The notes below the pieces were generated by a model. That model was not told where the DNA came from, did not search any database, and saw only the letters and a program-made list of their open reading frames with translations. The position numbers and the translations under genes are program-made. Of a DNA stretch of 64,000 nucleotides, positions 18,149-28,489 are shown piece by piece. Position 1 is the stretch's first letter. The number at the start of each line of letters is the position of its first letter. Source of the DNA: an uncultured Saprospiraceae bacterium (GTDB lineage: Bacteria; Bacteroidota; Bacteroidia; Chitinophagales; Saprospiraceae); NCBI GenBank assembly GCA_937125475.1, contig CAKZLL010000316.1:1-64000 (forward strand). Reading direction: 5' to 3'.

Positions 18149-19402
18149 CTATCCAAAAAACAATTTATAATAAAACCTAGGGTTAATAAGATCTTTAGCG
18201 GCATTTTTGCTGTACATTAATTTGACTAAAAGCTGGCTATCAGTGCTTTTTTTCATCCAATAATTGAGCAACCAAGTTGATAAAGAAGGAAAGAAAGGCA
18301 TATTAAAAAATGGCGAAACCATACGGCTCAATTTGAGTGAATTTTTCATCCTCTTTTGGAGGGCTTTATCGTATGATTTTAAAATTTGAGCGGAGTAATT
18401 TTGAGTATCGAGGCTCTTTTTTGCAAAATCGGCTGCGAGTTGTCCGCTAATCATCGCATGACCAATTCCGTTGGCATTTGTAGCGTCGATCAATCCTGCG
18501 GCATCTCCAACCAACATAAAATGATCGCCCGAAACTTCCCACCAGCGAGAACCTAACTCTAAGGAACAACCTTGGATTTTACCAACCATTTCTGCATTTT
18601 CAAAGCGCTTGCGAAGTGCTTCATTTTGCTCTATTGCACTCATCATTAAGCCTCTAAGATTAACTTCACGCTCTTCCGCAATATCTTTTCGAACCATCGT
18701 ATTAACATTGATTAGTCCGTTAGGAAGCGGTGTGATATAAAGCCCATAAGGCATGTATTTTTTCTTAAAAAAGTAAAACTCCGCCATGTCTGGCTGATTG
18801 CTCGGCACTACATTTTTAAAATAAGCTCGAACGCCAGCGGCTTCATGTTTCGGTCTTTTTTTCGCTTTTGTTGCGCGTTTAGTGAGGGCATTTCCTGCAC
18901 CATTAGCAAAAATAACTAAACGGCTTTTGATGGTTGATTGGTTCTTTTTACTTTTTAAAATAGCAAAATCTTCCGCTACTTCAAAAGAAGTAAGATGACA
19001 ACCTTCGATCACTTGAATACTCGGATAGTGTTTCTTAATACTTTGTACCAAAAAATTATCAAAATCATAACGGGAAGCCGTGTAGCAATGCGGCAAACCC
19101 AATTCTTCATTAGAAGGAGACTTGTATTCGATTTCTAGCGTATATTGATTAGGCGCGACGAAGGTATTGCCTTCTATATCAAACTTGAAATCCGCGTTTT
19201 TCAAATCATCAAAAATGGCTGGCGCAAGTTCTGCCAATTCCCGAATACAATTGCTTGTAATGACTTCTCCACAAGCTTTGTGTCTCGGAAAAACAGCCCG
19301 ATCTACCAAAACAGTTGCAATGCCTTTTTGTGCTAAAGCGATTGCCGTTGTACAGCCGCCTGGCCCTGCTCCTACTACGCATACTTCCGTTTTGATATTC
19401 AT
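18149..19402 (-). CDS. Geranylgeranyl-reductase-family FAD-dependent oxidoreductase
   Basis: 417 residues. The FAD Rossmann motif VGAGPGG (10-16) is followed by the family's RAVFPRHKACGE motif (the P-R-x-K-x-CGE signature after strand 2) and the second FAD motif LVGDAAGLIDATNANGIGHA. This is the flavin monooxygenase-like group that contains geranylgeranyl diphosphate/phospholipid reductases and also other hydroxylase-like enzymes. Substrate likely a hydrophobic isoprenoid, supported but not proven by the convergent isoprenoid-synthase-like neighbour. Confidence 0.85.
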   Translation of the reverse strand: MNIKTEVCVVGAGPGGCTTAIALAQKGIATVLVDRAVFPRHKACGEVITSNCIRELAELAPAIFDDLKNADFKFDIEGNTFVAPNQYTLEIEYKSPSNEELGLPHCYTASRYDFDNFLVQSIKKHYPSIQVIEGCHLTSFEVAEDFAILKSKKNQSTIKSRLVIFANGAGNALTKRATKAKKRPKHEAAGVRAYFKNVVPSNQPDMAEFYFFKKKYMPYGLYITPLPNGLINVNTMVRKDIAEEREVNLRGLMMSAIEQNEALRKRFENAEMVGKIQGCSLELGSRWWEVSGDHFMLVGDAAGLIDATNANGIGHAMISGQLAADFAKKSLDTQNYSAQILKSYDKALQKRMKNSLKLSRMVSPFFNMPFFPSLSTWLLNYWMKKSTDSQLLVKLMYSKNAAKDLINPRFYYKLFFG

Positions 19403-19437
19403 TTTTGAAAAATTTTAATGCTTGAATTTAAATTAAG

Positions 19438-19530
19438 GAGTGAGGGCGAGGTGTCAGGTGTCAGCTATAATTAATAATTATTTTCAAATACCAAAAGCAT
19501 TTTCTAATAAAATGCTGACACCTCGCCCCT
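19438..19530. repeat. GTGTCAGG-rich intergenic repeat, copy 2
   Basis: GGCGAGGTGTCAGGTGTCAGC at the left (given as 19448-19468) and TGCTGACACCTCGCCCC at the right form a hairpin of about 17 bp around an AT-rich loop. Same unit as at 1117-1192 and 33687-33777. It lies upstream of the GGR-like gene on its 5' side. Confidence 0.55.
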
Positions 19531-19562
19531 GAATCCTTCTAAATAATTACGAATTTATGATT

Positions 19563-19595
19563 AAGGGTCGAACACTTTTAAAGTGTTCGACCCTC
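19563..19595. repeat. 33-nt palindrome (REP-like), 16+1+16
   Basis: Arms AAGGGTCGAACACTTT and AAAGTGTTCGACCCTC with a single central T; one mismatch at the outer end. It has the same length and symmetry as the palindromes around the RayT-like gene. Confidence 0.75.
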
Positions 19596-19697
19596 TTAAA
19601 ATATCTATTTATTTTAGAAAAAACAAGTCTTAATTAATCAATTGAACGTATTGACAATAATTCTCAACTATCAATTATCCATTCTCAATTAAAAACA

Positions 19698-20996
<1,299 letters not shown>

Positions 20997-21029
20997 TTAT
21001 TTTATTCCTAATTTGTCATTTACATTTTT

Positions 21030-21062
21030 AGGGATCAGATCTTTTAAAAAGATCTGATCCCT
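21030..21062. repeat. 33-nt palindrome (REP-like), 16+1+16
   Basis: Perfect arms AGGGATCAGATCTTTT / AAAAGATCTGATCCCT around one A, extendable by two more pairs (21028-21064). It matches the RayT-associated arm AAGGATCGGATCTCTC at 11 of 16 positions. Located between the carA stop (21077, minus strand) and the eno start. Confidence 0.82.
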
Positions 21063-21076
21063 AAGTTTTTATATTT

Positions 21077-22207
21077 TTAAATTGCTAATGATTTTTCAAT
21101 ACTTGCTTCTTTCATTAATTTAACAAAATTGTCGAACAAGTAGCGAGAATCGTGTGGACCTGGCGCTGCTTCTGGGTGATATTGTACCGAAAAAGCACGT
21201 CTTTCCTTCACTTGAATGCCTTCAATTGTATCATCATTCAAATTAATATGCGTCACTTCTACGTCTGGATGTGCTTCAATTGCTTCTCCACTTACTGCAA
21301 AACCGTGATTTTGACTTGTAATTTCGCCTCTTCCTGTAATCATATTTCTAACAGGATGATTAATTCCTCTATGCCCGTTGTGCATTTTGAAAGTAGGAAT
21401 GCCCATTGCTAAAGCTAGGATTTGATGCCCCAAACAAATACCAAAAACAGGACTATTATCTGCTAATATTTGTTTAGCTACATCTACTGCATACTGCATT
21501 GTAGCAGGATCACCTGGACCATTTGACAAGAAAAACCCATCTGCTCCCCATTCTTTTAATTCTGCATAAGAAGTTTTAGCTGGAAAAACTTTCAAATGAC
21601 AATTTCTTTTAGCGAAAGAACGCAAAATGTTTCTTTTTGTACCAAAATCTAAGACTGCCACTTTGAATGCTGCATCTGGTTTCCCAATATAATACGGCTC
21701 TTTTGTACAAACCTCTGAAGCTAATTCTAAACCTTTCATTGACGGAACTTCTGCCAATTTTGCTTTCAAATCCTCCAAATCAAGGTTGTCAGAAGAAATA
21801 ATTGCATTCATAACTCCTTTATCGCGAATGTGCTTAACGAGTGAGCGCGTATCTATAGCTGTAATAGAAACTATATTATTTTCCTCCAAATATGCTTGTC
21901 CTGATTGATCCGCTTGAGGGCGAGAATACTTTTTATAAGTAAAGTTTTTGGTGACTAACCCTGCTATTTTTACACTTTCCGACTCTACTTCGCTATTTTT
22001 CATGCCATAATTGCCAATATGAGCGGCAGTCATGACCATGATTTGACGATAATAAGAAGGATCAGTAAAAATCTCTTGATAGCCCGTCATGCCTGTATTA
22101 AAGCAGATTTCGCCCGTGGTTGTTCCAATTTTTCCTGCTGCTTTGCCATGAAAAGCAGTGCCATCCTCTAAAAGTAATACTGCTGGTTTGTGATTGATAG
22201 TTGCCAT
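21077..22207 (-). CDS. carA: Carbamoyl-phosphate synthase small subunit (glutaminase)
   Basis: 376 residues. The N-terminal CPSase small-chain domain (LEDGTAFHG, GEICFNTGMTGYQEI) is followed by a class I glutamine amidotransferase domain with nucleophile Cys258 (FGICLGHQ), His344 and Glu346 (YHPEAAPGP). It releases ammonia from glutamine for the large subunit to make carbamoyl phosphate for pyrimidines and arginine. carB is not in the window. A purine-poor leader with a hairpin and a C-run at the likely start site lies upstream. Confidence 0.97.
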   Translation of the reverse strand: MATINHKPAVLLLEDGTAFHGKAAGKIGTTTGEICFNTGMTGYQEIFTDPSYYRQIMVMTAAHIGNYGMKNSEVESESVKIAGLVTKNFTYKKYSRPQADQSGQAYLEENNIVSITAIDTRSLVKHIRDKGVMNAIISSDNLDLEDLKAKLAEVPSMKGLELASEVCTKEPYYIGKPDAAFKVAVLDFGTKRNILRSFAKRNCHLKVFPAKTSYAELKEWGADGFFLSNGPGDPATMQYAVDVAKQILADNSPVFGICLGHQILALAMGIPTFKMHNGHRGINHPVRNMITGRGEITSQNHGFAVSGEAIEAHPDVEVTHINLNDDTIEGIQVKERRAFSVQYHPEAAPGPHDSRYLFDNFVKLMKEASIEKSLAI

Positions 22208-22336
22208 TTGTTACCAAATTTTTCTACGAAGATACTTTTAAATTAGTTAACTTGTTATTCAAACTATGTAAATTAACAATTTCTTAATTTACACCACTTC
22301 TTGAATGATTGAATAGCATTAAGTTGTCTTTAAGGG

Positions 22337-22374
22337 CGTTATGCTGGTACATAACGATTCGGGGGGCAAAGATA
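22337..22374 (-). promoter_or_regulatory. Candidate carA promoter with C-run at the start site and 5' hairpin
   Basis: On the minus strand TATCTTTG (22374-22367) is followed at once by six C (22366-22361), then by a 7-bp hairpin CGTTATG-TACCAG-CATAACG (22356-22337). The start would fall in or just after the C-run. A TTTG -33 box at the normal distance is not clear. The leader is about 150 nt long. Confidence 0.45.
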
Positions 22375-22527
22375 AGAATTTTATTTTTTCATTTAGCAAT
22401 TTTCTAAAATTGTCGTTGATTTGATGATTCATCATTTAGATTTCAACGCTCTAGGCTGTTTTTTCGTTTTGATAAATAACACGTAACTAAAACAAAAGAA
22501 ATTATTTAGCTAACTCAATTATTAATA

Positions 22528-23187
22528 ATGAAACCATTACTTTACATTTTCTCTATTATTGTATTATTTACAGCTTGCCAAGATGATCCGGGTAAGATTT
22601 TAGCATCGTCCGATGATCCACATGAGATCAAAAAAGCGCTACACCAACTCGGTCAAGATACAACTAAAGCTGCACCAGAAGGATTAAAAGAAGGAACGCA
22701 AGCACCTTATTTCGCAGCAACAGATCAAGAAGCACGACCGATTTCTTTGAGTAATTTGACAAAGGAAGGAAAAGTTGTTTTGTTTTTTTATCGAGGATAT
22801 TGGTGTAGCATTTGCAATCGTTATTTGTCTGATTTTCAAGATTCATTATCGCTCATTACTGCTACGGGGGCAAATGTCGTGGCAGTCGCGCCAGAAACTG
22901 CTTCGTATCAAGAGCGGACAATTTTGAAAAACAATTTAAAAATTACAGTTATTTCGGATACGAAACAAACCATTATGAACCAATATAAAGTGGCTTTTGA
23001 TGTGAATAAAAAGTATGAAAAGCGGATTGGTATTGATTTGAAGGAAGTCAATGGTGGTGCGGCGGTTTTGCCTGTTCCTGCGACTTATATTATCGGGGAA
23101 GATGGGAATATTATTAAGACCTTTTTTAATCCTGTTTTCTCTAAACGACCTTCAATTAAGGAAATTGTAGCAGTTTTGGAGCAGTAG
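22528..23187 (+). CDS. Thioredoxin-fold lipoprotein (peroxiredoxin/AhpC-TSA-like)
   Basis: 219 residues, lipobox LFTAC (Cys17). The thioredoxin-like domain has YWCSIC (Cys93, Cys96) in the AhpC/TSA context LFFYRGYWCSICNRYLSDF, and a late cis-Pro segment VPATYIIGEDG. The CxxC with an AhpC/TSA body suggests bacterioferritin-comigratory/PRX-like or TlpA-like thiol chemistry in the envelope. The preceding domain of about 45 residues (DDPHEIKKALHQLGQD) is unrecognised. Confidence 0.88.
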   Translation: MKPLLYIFSIIVLFTACQDDPGKILASSDDPHEIKKALHQLGQDTTKAAPEGLKEGTQAPYFAATDQEARPISLSNLTKEGKVVLFFYRGYWCSICNRYLSDFQDSLSLITATGANVVAVAPETASYQERTILKNNLKITVISDTKQTIMNQYKVAFDVNKKYEKRIGIDLKEVNGGAAVLPVPATYIIGEDGNIIKTFFNPVFSKRPSIKEIVAVLEQ

Positions 23188-23196
23188 TTTTAAAAA

Positions 23197-23229
23197 AAAT
23201 CGTGTCAGTTTTAAAAACTGACACGATTT
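23197..23229. repeat. 33-nt palindrome (REP-like), 16+1+16, with A/T-tract terminator flanks
   Basis: Perfect arms AAATCGTGTCAGTTTT / AAAACTGACACGATTT around one A, extended by flanking A and T tracts (A8 before, T7 after), so it is also a good two-way terminator for the convergent genes on either side. Confidence 0.82.
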
Positions 23230-23242
23230 TTTTAAAGTAATA

Positions 23243-23956
23243 TTAGTTATTAGAACTTACTTTTCCCGAACCGTTCGTTATCTTTTTCACAGTAGGTTTT
23301 CCTTTGTATCTCACATCGCCCGAGCCAGAAGTTTTAGCCATTAACGAATGCTCTACATGTAAATAAACATTGCCACTACCCGAAATTTGTGCTTTAGCAT
23401 CTTTTACCTTCATCTCTTTTCCACTAATATTTCCACTACCAGAAACCGAGGCATTGATGGATTTTGCTTGTCCATTGATTTTAATATTACCACTTCCTGA
23501 AATAGCGGTATTAATATGTCCCGAAGCACGAATACCAATATTAAGATTTCCTGAGCCACTAATAGCTATTTTAACATTATTTAATCCTTTAAATTTACTC
23601 GAATTAACATTGCCCGATCCACTCAATCCGATAGCTGTCAATTTAGGAATGGTGATATAAACGATGGTTTTGTTTTTGTTCTTATAATTGGATTTTGCCC
23701 ATTTTTTTGATTTAAGTTTGGATTCAATCTTCCAAACACCATTTTTCACTGTTGTATTAATATTATCAATGACCTTTTTTGTGCCTTCTATTCGAACGCT
23801 TTGTTCATTTCCTTGCTTTAAAACCACATCATAAGAGGCATTTAATTCAAAACCAGTGAAGGTTTTCAAGTTTAATGTACGTGATTCTGCTTGCGCATTA
23901 ATAGAAATAAAGGCAATTAAAATAAAAAGAAAACCTGCGTTTTGTATCGCTTTCAT
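23243..23956 (-). CDS. Secreted head-GIN domain protein (DUF2807)
   Basis: 237 residues with a signal peptide (AGFLFILIAFISINAQA). The body is a right-handed beta-helix with repeated GSGN/GSGD turns (GLSGSGNVNSSKF, AISGSGNLNIG, AISGSGNIKINGQA, SVSGSGNISG, QISGSGNVYLH, KTSGSGDVRYKG), the hallmark of the putative auto-transporter adhesin head GIN domain common in Bacteroidota. The repeat has no T9SS tail. Likely surface or periplasmic; function unproven. Confidence 0.9.
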   Translation of the reverse strand: MKAIQNAGFLFILIAFISINAQAESRTLNLKTFTGFELNASYDVVLKQGNEQSVRIEGTKKVIDNINTTVKNGVWKIESKLKSKKWAKSNYKNKNKTIVYITIPKLTAIGLSGSGNVNSSKFKGLNNVKIAISGSGNLNIGIRASGHINTAISGSGNIKINGQAKSINASVSGSGNISGKEMKVKDAKAQISGSGNVYLHVEHSLMAKTSGSGDVRYKGKPTVKKITNGSGKVSSNN

Positions 23957-24535
23957 ATTGTTATGATTATAGAATTGTTAGAAAGAATTAAGAGATGATA
24001 GACTGTTTTAAGAGACAAGGCAAGAAAATAAAGGTTGCATCAAGTCAGAATTGATTGTTTTTATTTTTAGGATGTTTTATTACAATTTTTTTTAAAAAAA
24101 ATAAATCATTAGTTATCAAGCCCTTATTAGTCGAAATAATTAATCTAATTATAGCTTTATTTTTGTAAGAAAGCAAGTCGAAAAAAGATATGTATATTTA
24201 CATAAAAATAAATATATCTATTTTAGGTATTATTCATCATTCAGGAAATAAAGACTTTGACTATATAAATTTATAATCTGCCAATTTAACGCATTTGAAC
24301 TAAATAGGTAAATTCAATGGAATACAATTCATGGAATAGGCATCAATTTGGCTAAGTCATAAGAATATTATTCGATTGAACGAAGAACTTTCTGTTGATG
24401 AGATACCAGAATTTAAATCAGATGAAATGGGGATTATGACAAGAGGTTCTTTTCATGCAAATACTTCTGGAACTATATTAATACTTTTAGATATCAAGTA
24501 AATAACCCAGAGCATTTTTAAAAATAAATTATAAT
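23957..24535. other. 579-bp intergenic region with a gene remnant
   Basis: The first 380 bp are AT-rich with no open frame, promoter or repeat that I can support; the last part holds the remnant at 24340-24501. Confidence 0.45.
24340..24501 (+). pseudogene. C-terminal gene remnant
   Basis: After a TAG in frame at 24337 the frame reads ASIWLSHKNIIRLNEELS, then VDEIPEFKSDEMGIM, then TRGSFHANTSGTILILLDIK to a TAA at 24499. It has protein-like composition but no start codon. It may be the 3' part of a decayed gene related to the secreted hypotheticals beside it. No family recognised. Confidence 0.35.
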
Positions 24536-25495
24536 ATGAAAAATATCATTATAGTTTTTCTTCTTGGATGTGTTAAAATAGTAAGTGGTCAAAATTGTGA
24601 TTATGATTCTATTACACTTACATTCGAATTAGAAAAAGATACAATTACATCTTTTGAGCCATTATATTATACGATAAGAATGACTAATAATAGGGACTCC
24701 GAAAGAGATATCTTTCCTCTTTGGGAGAAAGGCCGGTTTGAGCCAATGATGGAATATAGATTAATAGGAGATAGTTTATGGGAAAAGCTTCCCAATTCTG
24801 ACAAAATATGCGGTAGTCTTATGGAATACCCTGCGGAAGAAATAAGGATGAAAGCACAGGAAACTATTATATTGTCAACACAATGGCTCAAAATGGCAAA
24901 GTATTCAGGAATACCACAAGCAAGAGAGCACAGTGCTTTTAATAATGTATTTTTAGAAAAAAAGAAGTATGAAATAAGAGTCGCAGCAAGAGGATGTTTC
25001 TTAAAAGGAAGCCGCTATTATTCTAGTCCTCAAAAGCTATATATCAGACCTTATGATAATAAAGAGAAATTTGCGATAGAATGGTTGAAAGAAAAAATAG
25101 AATATCCTGCTCTCATTTATGGATTGAGGGAACGGCTAGGTTATTCTTCTTATGCCTCAACTAGAGGCTTATGGAGGGAGAAAAAAATAAACATCAATCC
25201 TATTCTAACCGAATTTATTCAAAAATTTCCAGAAAGTGAATTGATTATTTATGCTAAGTTGTATCTAGTGGATTGGAATTTAATTGGATTTAAATTTATT
25301 CCAAATCCATTAAAATCAAGTGAAATAGAAATGAGAGGAGGATTTCCTAATATTAAAAAAAGTCGAATTTTATTAGAAGAAGTGAAAGAATATCTTAAAT
25401 CAAATAAAAATAAATATATAGAAGAATTGTTTCCTTTTTATGAAGGAAAAGTAATACATGCAGAAATTAAAGCAGGTATTAGAAGCCGATTTTAA
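24536..25495 (+). CDS. Secreted protein, hypothetical
   Basis: 319 residues, signal peptide (MKNIIIVFLLGCVKIVSGQ). The N-terminal half is beta-rich (ITLTFELEKDTITSFEPLYYTIRMTNN), like bacterial intracellular-proteinase-inhibitor or immunoglobulin-like folds that start with a 'need for balanced extremes' strand, but no clear family. The C-terminal half is helical, with TPR-like runs (FAIEWLKEKIEYPALIYGL, ILTEFIQKFPESELIIYAKL). Pattern as in secreted Bacteroidota proteins of unknown role. Confidence 0.65.
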   Translation: MKNIIIVFLLGCVKIVSGQNCDYDSITLTFELEKDTITSFEPLYYTIRMTNNRDSERDIFPLWEKGRFEPMMEYRLIGDSLWEKLPNSDKICGSLMEYPAEEIRMKAQETIILSTQWLKMAKYSGIPQAREHSAFNNVFLEKKKYEIRVAARGCFLKGSRYYSSPQKLYIRPYDNKEKFAIEWLKEKIEYPALIYGLRERLGYSSYASTRGLWREKKININPILTEFIQKFPESELIIYAKLYLVDWNLIGFKFIPNPLKSSEIEMRGGFPNIKKSRILLEEVKEYLKSNKNKYIEELFPFYEGKVIHAEIKAGIRSRF

Positions 25496-25527
25496 GAACT
25501 AATTAAATCATCTAAAAACACAACAAT

Positions 25528-25632
25528 ATGAAAAAAATAACTATAATTATACTAAGTCTGATTTTCTTCTTGGTAAGTTATCAGCTAGAAGGTACAATAG
25601 CAATAGGAACAAATGTTTCTACATCTAACTAG
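25528..25632 (+). pseudogene. Truncated signal-peptide ORF
   Basis: 34 codons: a typical signal peptide start (MKKITIIILSLIFFLVSYQ) and then a stop. In another frame the sequence continues as HLTSAIHTYYDEYIEWDLTK (to about 25684), so a frameshift appears to have cut a small secreted protein. Placed 32 bp after the preceding gene. Confidence 0.4.
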
Positions 25633-25700
25633 TGCGATTCATACTTATTATGATGAATACATCGAATGGGATTTAACTAAATAAAAATCTAAAATTAGAT

Positions 25701-25733
25701 AAGGCTCGGGCGCTCATTGAGCATCCGAGCCTT
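25701..25733. repeat. 33-nt palindrome (REP-like), 16+1+16
   Basis: Arms AAGGCTCGGGCGCTCA and TGAGCATCCGAGCCTT around one T, one mismatch. It lies 5 bp before the end of the minus-strand permease gene and can also act as its terminator. Confidence 0.78.
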
Positions 25734-25738
25734 ATTAT

Positions 25739-27955
25739 TTACTCTCCTACTACTCGTCCATAAAGCGCTTTCACAGGATGATAATGCTTAACAACGATAA
25801 CCGTTTTATCAGTATCTCTAGCAATAGCTTCTGGAATATTACCAAACAAAATTTGTGGGTAAATACTCTGTCCTGCTGCACCGACCATAACTGCGTCATA
25901 GCCTTTTGCTGCTTCAATAATTCCTTTTGTTACATCATTATTAACAATCAACCTACTTGTAGCTGGCAACCCATTAAAAGAAGCAATTCGATTTAATGCT
26001 TCTTGTAATGTTGCTTCACTTTTTTCTTTATCCTTCATCGTTTCAGAGCCAGAAGACACTCTACAAACCGTTAATTTTCCTTGTGTTTTTTTCATTAATG
26101 ATGCCCCATATTGTTCCGCGGCTCTGGCATGTTCGCCTCCAGCAGTTGGCAAAAGAATGCGTTTGATCGCTTGAGTTCCCATTAATTTAACTAACATTAA
26201 GTCTGTACGAGCATGCGTAATAATTGCATCTGTAATTGTTCCTAATATTTTTTCTCGGCTTGTTGTATGTCCTTTCCAACCCAATAAAACTAGATTGCAA
26301 CTTCGCTCACGAGATGTTTCCAAAATAGCTCTTGCAACATTATGACCTACTCGAACCAAAGCACTTACAGTTGCGCTTTTGCCTCTCGCATAATCTTCTG
26401 CTTGCTGAATAATGGCTTGCTCTTTCTTGAGCATTGCTGAACTGATACTTGCTGGCGAAACCTGTTCAGGCACTTTCATTACATGCAACAACAATACTTC
26501 CCCGTTTCGTTCTGCTGCAATCGCAATCGCCATCTCAATAAGGCGTTCTGTATTATTTGGATTAGCAATTGGTACAAGTACTCTAAATTTTGATTTATTA
26601 AATGTGCCGCTTCCTTGTGTATGTGCTACGACTGACGAAAGCCCAGGTAAAGCATTTTCTTCTGCTTCTGTTCCTTTCCAAGCTATAAATCCGAGCATTC
26701 CTAAAATCAAAGCAGCAATCGCTAAAAAGAATGGAATTGGATGTTGGAAAATTTGGCTGATTAAGTACAAATTAGCAATAATTCCTACAAATGGTATAAA
26801 TGGAACTAAAGGCACTTTAAATGGGCGTTCCATGTCTGGAAATTTCTTACGATGTACAATCAAAGCAGCATTCACTAAAATCAAAGCAATTAATAAAACG
26901 GTATTAGAGAAATAAGATAAATCTTCTAATGGTAAAATCAATGAGAATATAATTATTGCAGCTCCAACGATGATTGTCGCAGCAATAGGAGTCCTTGTTT
27001 TAGGATTAATTACCCCCAATTCTTTAGGCAAATGACCTAACTGACTCATCGAAAGCATAACGCGCGCACCTGCCATAATCGTCGCATTAGAAGCCGAAAT
27101 CATAGAAAAAATCGCCCCTCCAATAATGACATAACCGCCAGTTCCACCTAAAAATTTCTTAGCTGCTTCTCCCATAGAAGCCTCTGTATATTCAGTTAAA
27201 CCCGCAAATAAAACGACCAAAACGACCAAAATATATAAAATCGTCACAACCCCCATAGAAATGAAAATCGCTTTAGGAATGTTTTTAACGGGATCTTTCA
27301 CCTCTCCTGCCGAAGCAGCAATTGCAGAAAAACCAAAGAAAGTAATAAAAACCAAAGCGGCAGTACTACCTAGTTTTAAAATATCATTATCAAACTTATT
27401 AATCAATTCTTCTGGCTCGATATAACTCAATCCACCAAAAATGAACCAAATCAATAAAATCACCTTTGCAGCAGTCACAATGACCTGAAACTTGCCACTT
27501 TCTTTCGTTCCTCGAATATTTAATAATGTAAGTAATACTAAAATAACGATGCCCGAAAGTGCTTTGATAGGCGATTCAAATATAAATTCGTAAAAATAAC
27601 TCGACAAACTTGTGATATAAAAAGCACAAGAAGAAGTATAACCTAAGAACAATGCCCAACCGACAAAATAAGCCAAAGGGGCAGAAAATGTCTTCCGAGC
27701 ATACAAGTACCCTTCACCCGTTTGTGGATAAATAGATACAAATTCACAGTAAGTCAATGCAGTAAAAGTCGCGACAATAGCCGCAAGAAGAAAAGCAACG
27801 ATCGCACCCGAACCAACATTATTGATTGCCAAGCCCGAAAGCGTAAAAATACCAGCGGCTATCATCGTTCCGATACCAATAGCCAAAGCGGAGGTAAGTC
27901 CCAGATCTCGACTGAGTTCTGTTTCTACACCAGAATTATTGTTGTGATTAGTCAT
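25739..27955 (-). CDS. APC-superfamily amino acid permease with two C-terminal universal-stress domains
   Basis: 738 residues. About 12 transmembrane helices cover residues 20-440 with the APC start LTSALAIGIGTMIAAGIF (unwound helix with GIGTMIG-like motif). After a short linker, two UspA-type domains follow: about 455-595 (FRVLVPIANPNNTERLIEM, with LVLLGWKGHTTSREKILG as the nucleotide-binding loop) and about 600-730 (RILLPTAGG, VMVGAAGQSIYPQILFGNIPEAIA). Such permease-Usp fusions are common in Bacteroidota; the Usp part may sense ATP or stress. The substrate is likely an amino acid or polyamine; the sequence does not settle it. Confidence 0.9.
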   Translation of the reverse strand: MTNHNNNSGVETELSRDLGLTSALAIGIGTMIAAGIFTLSGLAINNVGSGAIVAFLLAAIVATFTALTYCEFVSIYPQTGEGYLYARKTFSAPLAYFVGWALFLGYTSSCAFYITSLSSYFYEFIFESPIKALSGIVILVLLTLLNIRGTKESGKFQVIVTAAKVILLIWFIFGGLSYIEPEELINKFDNDILKLGSTAALVFITFFGFSAIAASAGEVKDPVKNIPKAIFISMGVVTILYILVVLVVLFAGLTEYTEASMGEAAKKFLGGTGGYVIIGGAIFSMISASNATIMAGARVMLSMSQLGHLPKELGVINPKTRTPIAATIIVGAAIIIFSLILPLEDLSYFSNTVLLIALILVNAALIVHRKKFPDMERPFKVPLVPFIPFVGIIANLYLISQIFQHPIPFFLAIAALILGMLGFIAWKGTEAEENALPGLSSVVAHTQGSGTFNKSKFRVLVPIANPNNTERLIEMAIAIAAERNGEVLLLHVMKVPEQVSPASISSAMLKKEQAIIQQAEDYARGKSATVSALVRVGHNVARAILETSRERSCNLVLLGWKGHTTSREKILGTITDAIITHARTDLMLVKLMGTQAIKRILLPTAGGEHARAAEQYGASLMKKTQGKLTVCRVSSGSETMKDKEKSEATLQEALNRIASFNGLPATSRLIVNNDVTKGIIEAAKGYDAVMVGAAGQSIYPQILFGNIPEAIARDTDKTVIVVKHYHPVKALYGRVVGE

Positions 27956-28267
27956 TCTGTTAGCTGATTAGATTTGAAAAGTTAAGGAAATTAGGATTAA
28001 TTTAATTGCTAAGATCATAACAATTAAAAGTTATATTAAGCAATTTACATATTATAATTATGTAAATATAAAAGAAGTTTGTTCAAATCAAAAGAACTCA
28101 ATAAAAAAATCTCGCAAGAATTATAAAAATTCTATACGAGATTTTTTTCTTTGACTTTTTTCACAAAAAAATGGCTAAAATAACTCATTATGAATAAGTT
28201 ATTTTCAATTCAATTTTATAATGTATCTACTTATTGCCAAAAAAATGTCAATAAGTAGGTCTTATTT
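27956..28267. other. 312-bp intergenic region with three hairpins
   Basis: Three inverted repeats in a row: 28102-28147 (AAAAAATCTCG ... CGAGATTTTTTT), 28177-28203 (AAATAACTCAT / ATAAGTTATTTT) and 28228-28260 (CTACTTATTG ... CAATAAGTAG). The last two precede the end of the DUF2795 gene and may end its transcript on the minus strand. No gene seen. Confidence 0.55.
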
Positions 28268-28489
28268 CTAATATTCGTCTGCGTTGAAAAAATAATCCTC
28301 AGTAGTTGGATAATCAGGCCAAATGTCCTCAATCCCTTCGTAATGCTCGCCTTCATCTTCCAACATTTGCAAGTTTTCGATAACTTCTACTGGAGCACCA
28401 GAACGGATGGCATAATCAATTAGTTCGTCTCTTGTCGCTGGCCATGGTGCGTCTTCTAAATGTGAAGCTAAATCAAGTGTCCAATACAT
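28268..28489 (-). CDS. DUF2795 domain protein
   Basis: 73 residues, acidic. The pattern LASHLEDAPWPATRDELIDYAIRSGAPVEVIENLQ is the DUF2795 helical core (a DNA- or protein-interaction-like fold of unknown role), followed by an acidic tail (EDEGEHYEGIEDIWPDYPTTEDYFF). Small standalone gene; typical length for the Bacteroidota form. Confidence 0.85.
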   Translation of the reverse strand: MYWTLDLASHLEDAPWPATRDELIDYAIRSGAPVEVIENLQMLEDEGEHYEGIEDIWPDYPTTEDYFFNADEY

